A DNA stretch of 64,000 nt. Origin: Streptomyces aquilus (GTDB lineage Bacteria; Actinomycetota; Actinomycetes; Streptomycetales; Streptomycetaceae). The notes under the pieces were generated by a model. It was not told the DNA's origin and ran no database searches. It was given only the letters and a program-made list of their open reading frames with translations. Every line of letters starts with the position of its first letter. Position 1 is the stretch's first letter. The stretch spans positions 4,402,001-4,466,000 of the forward strand of contig NZ_CP034463.1 in NCBI RefSeq assembly GCF_003955715.1, given 5' to 3'. Below, piece by piece: positions 1 through 6,647 of the stretch. Made by a program: the position numbers and the translations under genes.

Positions 1-513
1 GGCCATGGGTTCGAGACGGACAAGCAGATGGTCGAGACCCGAGCGCAGCGCCGGGTCCAGCCCGGCGAACCGGCCGAACGACACATCGAGACGACCGGCG
101 AGGATATCGGCCGCCGCGCCCGTCAGACCGCTCTCGTAGCGGGCCATCAGCTCCTGCTCGGGGGCGAGTTCGCGGGCCCGCCGCAACACCCGGCTCCCGG
201 TGCCGAGCCCCGGCGAGTTGACGTCGACGAGCAGCGGCCGAGCCTGTCCGAAGGCGGCGATCAGCTCGTCCTGCGCCGCGAGCACCCGGCGCGCGTGCGG
301 CACCAGCCGCTCCCCGTCGCCGGTCAGCGTGACCTGCCGGGTGGTCCGCACGAAGAGCTCGGCACCCAACTCCCGCTCCAGCCGCCGTACATCACGGCTG
401 AGCGCCTGCTGGGCGACGTAGAGCCTGGCCGCGGCGCGGGTGAAGTGCAGTTCCTCGGCGACGGCGAGGAAGGCGCGCAGCAGACGGGGATCGAGATGGA
501 CGGGTCCGGGCAT
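1..513 (-). CDS. LysR-family transcriptional regulator (3' part cut by window edge)
   Basis: Reading the minus strand from the ATG at 513 gives 171 codons with no stop before the window edge. The N-terminus is a LysR winged-helix domain (residues about 8-66): LLRAFLAVAEELHFTRAAA, then a recognition helix around AQQALSRDVRRLERELG and the wing RTTRQVTLTGDG. The start of the effector-binding domain follows. The gene diverges from an MFS transporter, the usual arrangement for a LysR regulator controlling its neighbour, and a T-N11-A palindrome lies between them. LysR family membership is secure; the ligand cannot be deduced. Confidence 0.9.
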   Translation of the reverse strand, partial: MPGPVHLDPRLLRAFLAVAEELHFTRAAARLYVAQQALSRDVRRLERELGAELFVRTTRQVTLTGDGERLVPHARRVLAAQDELIAAFGQARPLLVDVNSPGLGTGSRVLRRARELAPEQELMARYESGLTGAAADILAGRLDVSFGRFAGLDPALRSGLDHLLVRLEPMA

Positions 514-539
514 CCGGTGAACCTACAACGCCCACGGCG

Positions 540-562
540 ATTGACAACAGCAGTGCGTCAAT
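540..562. promoter_or_regulatory. LysR-type T-N11-A operator
   Basis: ATTGAC at 540-545 and GTCAAT at 557-562 are perfect inverted 6-mers separated by 11 bases, in the 102-bp gap between the divergent LysR and MFS genes. T-N11-A palindromes are the standard recognition site of LysR proteins. Binding by the adjacent regulator is inferred from position. Confidence 0.65.
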
Positions 563-615
563 CACCGCACAGAAGGTGTTGGACCGCAAGATCACTCACC
601 GGCGACGGTGGACCC

Positions 616-1872
616 ATGCCGCAACCGACCCACCGCCCGCTCTTCACCACCACCGGCGAAACCCTGGTCATCGCCGACTTCACCCCCCGCCCACCCCGCG
701 CACCCGGCCCCTACCGCCGCCTCTTCACCCACCCCGGCACCCGCGCCTTCACCGCCGGCAACCTGCTGGCCCGGCTCCCCATGGGCATGTTCAGCGTGAG
801 CGCGGTCGTCATGATCGCCGGGACGCGGGGGTCGTACGCCCTCGCCGGCGCCGTCACCGCGACGGGCCTCGCGGCGACGGCCGTACTGGCCCCCTTCACC
901 GCCCGCCTCATCGACCGCCACGGCCAGGCCCGCGTCGCCGTACCGGCCACGCTCCTCGCGGCCCTCGGCTCACTCGCCCTCCTCCTTTGCGTGCGCTACG
1001 ACGCCCCGGTCTGGACCCTGTTCGCCGCGTACGCCGCCACCGCCACGACCCCCAACATCGGCGGCATGTCCCGGGCCCGCTGGGCCCACCTCCTCAAGGG
1101 CGACGACACGTCCCTGCACACCGCGAACTCCTTCGAACAGGCCGCCGACGAACTCTGCTTCATGCTGGGCCCGGTGCTCGCGGCCCTGCTGTGCGGAACC
1201 CTCTTCCCGGAGGCGGGCACGCTGGTCGCGGCCGCACTGCTGGTGACGGGCATGCTCCTGTTCACGGCCCAGCGCGCGACGGAACCGCCGGTCCAGGAAC
1301 AGACCCGCACGAAGGCACCGCTACGGGCGCCGGGAATGCCCCCGCTCCTTCTCTGCTGCCTGGCCATGGGCGCGGTGTTCGGCTCCATGGAGGTCGTCAC
1401 GATCGCGTTCGCGGACGCGCGCGGCCATGCGTCGGCGGCCGGGGTCGTCCTCGGCCTTCAGGCTGCGGGGTCGTGCGCGGCGGGCCTGGCGTTCGGCGCA
1501 CTGAAACCGCACGGCCGACCCGAGACCCGCCAGCCGTGGTGCCTGGCCGCGATGACGGCCCTCCTGACCCTGCCCCTGCTGACGGCGGCCACCACGGGCT
1601 CCCTGCTCCTCCTCGCGGGCGCCTTGCTGATCGCGGGCATGGCAACGGCTCCGACGATGGTCACCACGATGACACTGGTCCAGGACCGCACGCCGACAGG
1701 CCGCCTGAACGAGGGCATGACTCTCGCGGTGACGGGCTTGCTGGGCGGCATAGCAGCGGGCAGCGCGGCAGGCGGCTGGATCACCGAGCACCTATCGGCA
1801 ACGGCGGCATACGGCGTACCGCTCACAGCAGCGTCCCTCGCCTTGATGATTTCGCTGACAGCGACGCCCTGA
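616..1872 (+). CDS. Major facilitator superfamily transporter
   Basis: A 418-residue protein with about twelve hydrophobic segments, starting near LLARLPMGMFSVSAVVMIAG. The loop FTARLIDRHGQARV between TM2 and TM3 resembles the MFS GxxaDrxGrr signature, and a second half begins near residue 240. This length fits a 12-TM drug- or metabolite-efflux type MFS protein. The reading frame is open much further upstream, but the ATG at 616 is preferred because it clears the divergent LysR gene and its operator; no strong ribosome binding site is visible. Probably an inner-membrane proton antiporter controlled by the neighbouring LysR; the substrate is unknown. Confidence 0.85.
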   Translation: MPQPTHRPLFTTTGETLVIADFTPRPPRAPGPYRRLFTHPGTRAFTAGNLLARLPMGMFSVSAVVMIAGTRGSYALAGAVTATGLAATAVLAPFTARLIDRHGQARVAVPATLLAALGSLALLLCVRYDAPVWTLFAAYAATATTPNIGGMSRARWAHLLKGDDTSLHTANSFEQAADELCFMLGPVLAALLCGTLFPEAGTLVAAALLVTGMLLFTAQRATEPPVQEQTRTKAPLRAPGMPPLLLCCLAMGAVFGSMEVVTIAFADARGHASAAGVVLGLQAAGSCAAGLAFGALKPHGRPETRQPWCLAAMTALLTLPLLTAATTGSLLLLAGALLIAGMATAPTMVTTMTLVQDRTPTGRLNEGMTLAVTGLLGGIAAGSAAGGWITEHLSATAAYGVPLTAASLALMISLTATP

Positions 1873-1912
1873 AGGGGCGCGGGGAACTGCGCGCCCAGCC
1901 ACGACGGCGCCC
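1871..1912. repeat. Streptomyces-type dispersed repeat, terminator-like
   Basis: Immediately after the MFS stop codon is a G-rich block with a short stem (GGGCGCG at 1875-1881 pairing with CGCGCCC at 1890-1896) followed by a CAGCCACGACGG tail. The wording GGGGCGCGGGGAACTGCGCG closely resembles an intergenic element I recall as very common in Streptomyces chromosomes. It lies between two convergent genes, so a terminator role is plausible. The family assignment is from memory. Confidence 0.45.
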
Positions 1913-1942
1913 GCACCCGCACCCGCACCCGCGAAACCACAT

Positions 1943-3391
1943 TCACCCCCGCGAACTGATCCGCACCCGCGCCGCCCCCCTGGCCCTCAACGTCACCTCA
2001 GCCCCCACCGGCACCTCCCCCGCCTCCACATCCTCGAACGTGAAGTCACGCAGCAAGACAGCCATCCCCAACACCGACTCCAGCATCGAGAAGTGCTGCC
2101 CGATACAAGCCCGCGGCCCGCCCCCGAACGGGAACCACGCATACCGCGGCCGCCCGGCCTCCGCCTCCGCCAGGAACCGGTCCGGATCGAACCGCTCCGG
2201 CTCGGCCCAGTACGCGGGATGCCGATGAGTGACCCACGGACAGACGATCACGTCGGCCCCGGCAGGAATCCGCACGCCGTCGATCGACGCGTCGCCGACC
2301 GCCCGCCGTCCGATCACCGGCGCCGACGGATACAACCGCATCGCCTCCTTGACCACCCTGGTGAGCCGGGGCAGCGCCGCCATGTCCGCGGCCGTCGGCA
2401 CCCGCCCCCCACCCAGCACTTCGTCGACCTCCTCCTGAACCCGCCGCTGCTCGTCCGGATGCCGGGCGAGGAGGTGCAGGGCGAACGCCAGCGCCGTGGC
2501 GGTCGTCTCGTGCCCGGCGACCAGAAAGATCAGCACCTGCTCCCGTAGTTCGTCGGCGTCGAGGCTGCCGTCCTCGGCGTTGCGGGCGTGCACCAGCAAA
2601 CTGGCGAGGTCGTCCGACGTGCCCCCGCCGCCCCGCCGACTGGCGAGGTCGTCCACCCCGCCCCCGCCACCCCGCCGACTGGCGAGGTCGTCCACCCCGC
2701 CCCCGCCACCCCGCCGGCTGGCGATGATCTCGTCGCACAGCGCGAACAGCTCGCCTTGCAGCCGGGCCGCCCGGCGGTTGGCCGGGGTGGGCCAGGAACG
2801 GGGCGGCTTGACCGGGGACAGGCCCCGCTTGAGCGAGTACGCCTGGAGCGGCGGCAGCGTGCGCTCGACGACGTCGAACGCCTTCTCCATGTCCGTGCCG
2901 AACAGGATCCGCCCGACCATCCGCAACGCGAACCGGTGCATCTCGGCGACGAGTTCGACGACACCCCCGTCCCGCTCGCGCCACTCCCGGGCCAGTGCCG
3001 TCCCTTCGGCCGCGACCTGCCCGGCGTATCCGTCCACCCGCCGCCGGGTGAACAGCGGCTGCACCAGCCGGCGTTGCCGCAGATACGTCTCGTCCTGGCT
3101 GGTGAGCAGCCCGTTGCCGATGGAGCCGCGCAACTCCTCGTAGAAAACGTTGTCCTTGCGGAAGTTCGCGGCCTGCCCGGCCAGCACCTGCTGTGCGCCC
3201 TCCGCCGAGAAGACGGCGTAGATGTCCGCCCGCAGGCCCGGCGGCCCGGCCCGGAAGCGCACCACGTCACCGTGGTCGCGGCGGGCCCGTTCGTAGGTGC
3301 CGAGCGGGTCTGTGAGCAGGTCGTTCATCGAACCCAGCACGGGGTTCGCGGTCACTGTCGGCGCTTCGCGCGCCTCGGTCGTCATCGCCAT
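1943..3391 (-). CDS. Cytochrome P450 with internal repeat
   Basis: A 482-residue haem monooxygenase. Visible motifs: the I-helix oxygen-activation motif AGHETT (292-297), ExxR (E349-R352), and the haem loop FPFGGGPRACIG (420-431) with Cys429 as axial ligand. The LYPSAP segment after ExxR is typical of fatty-acid or terpenoid hydroxylase-like (E-class) bacterial P450s. The start at 3391 is chosen because GGGGGAG lies seven bases upstream on the minus strand. An in-frame Gly-rich 13-residue tandem repeat occupies residues about 225-262, before the I helix. The gene diverges from a sugar import operon and shares its regulatory region with two LacI-like palindromes. No ferredoxin or reductase gene is adjacent, so electrons must come from elsewhere. 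Substrate unknown. Confidence 0.93.
   Translation of the reverse strand: MAMTTEAREAPTVTANPVLGSMNDLLTDPLGTYERARRDHGDVVRFRAGPPGLRADIYAVFSAEGAQQVLAGQAANFRKDNVFYEELRGSIGNGLLTSQDETYLRQRRLVQPLFTRRRVDGYAGQVAAEGTALAREWRERDGGVVELVAEMHRFALRMVGRILFGTDMEKAFDVVERTLPPLQAYSLKRGLSPVKPPRSWPTPANRRAARLQGELFALCDEIIASRRGGGGGVDDLASRRGGGGGVDDLASRRGGGGTSDDLASLLVHARNAEDGSLDADELREQVLIFLVAGHETTATALAFALHLLARHPDEQRRVQEEVDEVLGGGRVPTAADMAALPRLTRVVKEAMRLYPSAPVIGRRAVGDASIDGVRIPAGADVIVCPWVTHRHPAYWAEPERFDPDRFLAEAEAGRPRYAWFPFGGGPRACIGQHFSMLESVLGMAVLLRDFTFEDVEAGEVPVGAEVTLRARGAARVRISSRG
2601..2717. repeat. Three 39-bp tandem repeats inside the P450 gene
   Basis: Units at 2601-2639, 2640-2678 and 2679-2717; the second and third are almost identical and the first has diverged. 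Each encodes 13 residues of the form (D)DLASRRGGGGG(V), so the frame is kept. The repeat sits where other P450s have a short H-helix loop ending in a DDL motif. Confidence 0.9.
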
Positions 3392-3442
3392 GTCGTCTCC
3401 CCCTGCCGGCGAGCGCGGTCCCGGCAATTCTCGCGCGATCCA

Positions 3443-3471
3443 TTGACTCGTCCACAGCCCGCACATACCTT
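3443..3471 (+). promoter_or_regulatory. Predicted promoter of the sugar operon
   Basis: TTGACT at 3443-3448, a 17-base spacer, and TACCTT at 3466-3471 make a housekeeping-sigma type promoter. It reads toward the binding-protein gene at 3579. The LacI-type palindromes begin seven bases after the -10 box, so a bound repressor would block initiation. Confidence 0.5.
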
Positions 3472-3477
3472 CCATCG

Positions 3478-3517
3478 TCGAAGCGCTTCGACATAAGTCG
3501 TCGAAACGGTTCGACGA
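3478..3517. promoter_or_regulatory. Two LacI-family operator palindromes
   Basis: Site 1, TCGAAGCGCTTCGA (3478-3491), is a perfect palindrome. Site 2, TCGTCGAAACGGTTCGACGA (3498-3517), is nearly perfect. Their centres are 23 bp apart, about two helical turns. The CGAA-CG-TTCG core matches the style of LacI/GalR operators. The likely ligand is the LacI protein encoded at the end of the downstream operon. The sites lie between the P450 and the binding-protein gene and could regulate both. Confidence 0.75.
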
Positions 3518-3578
3518 TGCGACGCCCCAAGAACGACCCGGAGAGCCATCCGGCTCCGACTCCCCCTGGAGGCACGGG

Positions 3579-4874
3579 ATGTTGACAACACGAAGGCGTG
3601 TGGTGGCGACGGCGGTCCTGACCGCCGGAGCACTGCTCCTGACCTCCTGCGGGGACTCCGACAGCGGGTCCTCGGGAGACGGCAAGACACTCAAGCTCTG
3701 GCACTACGAGGGCCCGAACAGCGCGATGGGCCAGGCCTGGAACGAGGCGATCAAGGAGTTCAAGGCCACCCACCCGGGCGTGAAGGTGGAGTTCGAGGAG
3801 AAGGGCTTCGAGCAGATCCAGAAGACCGCCCCGATGGTCCTCAACTCCTCCGACGCGCCCGACGTCATGGAGTACCTCAAGGGCAACGCGAGCGCCGGCC
3901 TGCTGTCCAAGCAGGGGCTGCTCACGGACCTCACGCAGGAGGCCAAGGCCCGCGGCTGGGACAAGAAGCTCAGCGCGAGCGTCCGCACCACCAGCGTGTA
4001 CGACACCAACGGGGTCATGGGCTCCGGCAAGTGGTACGGCGTGCCCAACTACGCCGAGTACACGATGGTGTACTACAACAAGGACCTCTTCAAGAAGTAC
4101 GGGATCGCCGAGCCGAAGACGTTCGACGAACTGACCGCCGCGATGGACAAGTTCGTCCAGAACAAGATCACCCCGCTGGCCAACGCCGGCGCCGAGTACC
4201 CGGCCCAGCAGTACCTCTACCAGCTCGCCCTGTCGAAGGCCGACCGCGCCTGGGTCGACTCCTACCAGCTCTACAAGGGCAAGACCGACTTCCACGACCC
4301 CGCCTGGACCTACGCCGCCGAGACCTTCGCCGACTGGGTGAAGAAGGGCTACATCGCCAAGACCTCCAGCAGCACCAAGGCCGAGGACGCGGGCGTCTCC
4401 TTCATCCAGGGCAAGTCGCCGATCTTCTTCTCCGGCAGCTGGTGGTACGGCCGGTTCATCGACGAGGTGAAGTTCGACTGGGGCACCTTCCTGTGGCCCG
4501 ACACGCAGCTCAGCCCCGGCTCCGGCGGCAACATCTGGGTCGTCCCCAAGGGCGCCAAGAACAAGGAACTGGCCTACGACTTCATCGACATCACCATGTC
4601 GAAGAAGATCCAGAACCTGCTCGGCAACAAGGGCGGTGTCCCGGTCGCCGCCGACGCGAGCGCGATCACCGACCCGAAGTCGAAGACGCTCATCGACAAC
4701 TTCAACGCCCTCTCCCAGCGCGACGGCCTGGCCTTCTACCCGGACTGGCCGGTGCCCGGCTACTACGACGTCCTGGTCTCCCAGACCCAGAAGCTGATCA
4801 CCGACAGCGAGAAGCCGGACGGCTATCTGGACGCCCTCCAGGACGCCTATGACAAGGGCGCGCCGAAGCAATGA
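3579..4874 (+). CDS. Sugar ABC transporter substrate-binding lipoprotein
   Basis: A 431-residue extracellular solute-binding protein (family 1). The signal peptide ends in the lipobox LLTSC, so Cys24 would be lipidated and the protein tethered outside the membrane. The mature part begins KTLKLWHYEG and contains aromatic segments (SGSWWYGRFIDEV, FYPDWPVPGYYD) typical of oligosaccharide binders. GGAGG lies seven bases before the ATG. Its stop overlaps the start of the first permease (ATGA), so it is the first gene of a five-gene operon. Neighbouring GH31 alpha-xylosidase suggests a xylose-containing oligosaccharide such as a xyloglucan fragment; this is inference. Confidence 0.92.
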   Translation: MLTTRRRVVATAVLTAGALLLTSCGDSDSGSSGDGKTLKLWHYEGPNSAMGQAWNEAIKEFKATHPGVKVEFEEKGFEQIQKTAPMVLNSSDAPDVMEYLKGNASAGLLSKQGLLTDLTQEAKARGWDKKLSASVRTTSVYDTNGVMGSGKWYGVPNYAEYTMVYYNKDLFKKYGIAEPKTFDELTAAMDKFVQNKITPLANAGAEYPAQQYLYQLALSKADRAWVDSYQLYKGKTDFHDPAWTYAAETFADWVKKGYIAKTSSSTKAEDAGVSFIQGKSPIFFSGSWWYGRFIDEVKFDWGTFLWPDTQLSPGSGGNIWVVPKGAKNKELAYDFIDITMSKKIQNLLGNKGGVPVAADASAITDPKSKTLIDNFNALSQRDGLAFYPDWPVPGYYDVLVSQTQKLITDSEKPDGYLDALQDAYDKGAPKQ

Positions 4875-5815
4875 CGATGACCGTCGAGAAGCGCGGGGTG
4901 ACCGGCAAGGCGGCACCGGCCGGTCGCCCCCGCCGCCGCGACTCCTACGCCCTGTTCCTGCTCCCCGGTGTTCTCGCCTTCCTGGCCGTGATCATCGTCC
5001 CGTTCCTGATGAACACGTACGTCGGCTTCACCGACTGGCAGGGCGTGGGCTCCCCCAGCTGGACCGGGCTCGCCAACTACCGGGAGCTGATGGACGACTC
5101 CGACTTCTGGGCGTCCTTCCGGCACAGCCTGTTCATGGTCGTCGCGATGGCGGCCGTACCGACGGCGGTCGGACTGGTCCTGGCCGCCGCGCTGTTCGAC
5201 TACATCGGCAAGCACTTCGGCTCGAAGGTCGTGGCCGTGCTGCGCGCCTGCTTCTACCTTCCGCAGGTGCTGCCGATCGCCGTCGCGGGCATCGTCTGGA
5301 GCTGGATCCTCGCCCCCGACAACGGATCGCTGAACGCGCTGCTCAAGGCCGTCGGCCTCGGGTCCTGGCAGCAGGACTGGCTCGGCGACCCCGACCTCGC
5401 GCTCTACAGCGTGATGGGCGTGATGGTGTGGGTGCAGATCGGCTTCCCGCTGGTCGTCTTCATGGCCGGACTCCAGCGCGTGGACCCGCAGTTGCACGAG
5501 GCGGCCGAGCTGGACGGGGCCGGCTGGTGGCGGCGCTTCTGGCACGTCACGCTGCCGCAGATCCGCCCGGAGATCTACGTCGTGCTGACCTGGTGCACGG
5601 TCGCCGCGCTGAAGGTGTTCGGGGCGGTGTACGTCCTGACGAAGGGCGGCCCCGGCGGGGCGACGAACGTCCCCTCCTACTTCTCCTTCACCACGTTCTT
5701 CGAGAAGACGCAGGTCGGCTACGGCGCCGCGATCTCCACCGTGCTCACGGTGATCATCCTGGCGCTCTCCCTCATCGGCCTGAAACTCCAGACCCGCGCG
5801 GAGGAACGAGCATGA
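4871..5815 (+). CDS. Sugar ABC transporter permease (MalF/UgpA type)
   Basis: A 314-residue inner-membrane permease with six predicted helices, the first being LFLLPGVLAFLAVIIVPFL. The EAA loop that contacts the ATPase reads HEAAELDGAGWWRRFWHVTLP (about residues 209-229). Translationally coupled by four-base overlaps to the binding protein before it and the second permease after it. No ATPase gene is in the operon; Streptomyces sugar importers of this class commonly share a distant MsiK ATPase. Confidence 0.93.
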   Translation: MTMTVEKRGVTGKAAPAGRPRRRDSYALFLLPGVLAFLAVIIVPFLMNTYVGFTDWQGVGSPSWTGLANYRELMDDSDFWASFRHSLFMVVAMAAVPTAVGLVLAAALFDYIGKHFGSKVVAVLRACFYLPQVLPIAVAGIVWSWILAPDNGSLNALLKAVGLGSWQQDWLGDPDLALYSVMGVMVWVQIGFPLVVFMAGLQRVDPQLHEAAELDGAGWWRRFWHVTLPQIRPEIYVVLTWCTVAALKVFGAVYVLTKGGPGGATNVPSYFSFTTFFEKTQVGYGAAISTVLTVIILALSLIGLKLQTRAEERA

Positions 5816-6636
5816 GCACCGCGCTTAGGCGTTACCCCGTCCTCATCGCCCTGTGCGTCGCCGCCCTCTTCATGATCGTGCCGTTCCTGATCGTCGCCCT
5901 GAACGCCTTCAAGTCCCCGGCGGAGTACAGCCAGAACGGCCCGCTCAGCTTCCCCGACGGCTTCTACGTCGACGGCCTGAAGGATTTCTGGGAGCGCGTC
6001 GACTACAGCCAGAAGCTCTTCAACTCCCTGCTGATCAGCGGCTTCGTCGCGATCCTGGCGGTGGCCCTGTCGGTCCTGAACGCGTACGCGATCGGCGTCG
6101 GCCGGGTCCGGGGCCGCACCTGGGTCCTCGCCTTCTTCGTCCTGGCGAACATGCTGCCGCAGGAGGCGCTGGTCTACCCGGTCTACTACCTGAGCAAGCA
6201 GGCCGGCCTGTACGACACCCGGCTGAGCGTGATCATCGTGTTCACGGTCATCCAGGCGGCGTTCGGCACGTATCTCCTCTCCTCCGTGCTCGGCGAGTTC
6301 CCACGCGAGATCATCGAGGCCGCCCGGATCGACGGCGCGAACAAGTGGCAGATCCTGTGGCGGATCGTCGTCCCGGTGAGCCGCCCGACCCTCGGTGTGC
6401 TGGCGGTGTTCTTCTTCATCTGGACCTGGAACGAGTTCCTGCTCCCCCTGGTCATGCTGATCTCCAACGACAACCAGACGGTGTCGGTGGCCCTCGGCGT
6501 CCTCCAGGGCCAGCGTCTGATGGACGCGACGATGACCAACGCGGCCGCCCTGCTCGGCGTGCTGCCCGCGATCGTGTTCTTCCTCCTCTTCCAGCGCACG
6601 CTCACCCGCGGCATCGCCGTGGGAGCCGTGAAGTAA
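5812..6636 (+). CDS. Sugar ABC transporter permease (MalG/UgpE type)
   Basis: A 274-residue permease, six helices, with the EAA loop IIEAARIDGANKWQILWRIVVP. The C-terminus RGIAVGAVK is the usual ending of this family. The start ATG overlaps the stop of the upstream permease, so the two should be made in equal amounts and pair as the membrane channel of the importer. Confidence 0.93.
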   Translation: MSTALRRYPVLIALCVAALFMIVPFLIVALNAFKSPAEYSQNGPLSFPDGFYVDGLKDFWERVDYSQKLFNSLLISGFVAILAVALSVLNAYAIGVGRVRGRTWVLAFFVLANMLPQEALVYPVYYLSKQAGLYDTRLSVIIVFTVIQAAFGTYLLSSVLGEFPREIIEAARIDGANKWQILWRIVVPVSRPTLGVLAVFFFIWTWNEFLLPLVMLISNDNQTVSVALGVLQGQRLMDATMTNAAALLGVLPAIVFFLLFQRTLTRGIAVGAVK

Positions 6637-6647
6637 GGAACCCCCAC

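Noticed and set aside
28..615. An N-terminal extension of the MFS transporter
   Set aside because: The open frame runs antisense through the LysR gene and its operator, and encodes Arg/Gly/Pro-rich sequence without helices.
2601..2717. The P450 repeat as a CRISPR-like array
   Set aside because: Units are directly adjacent with no spacers and keep one protein frame.
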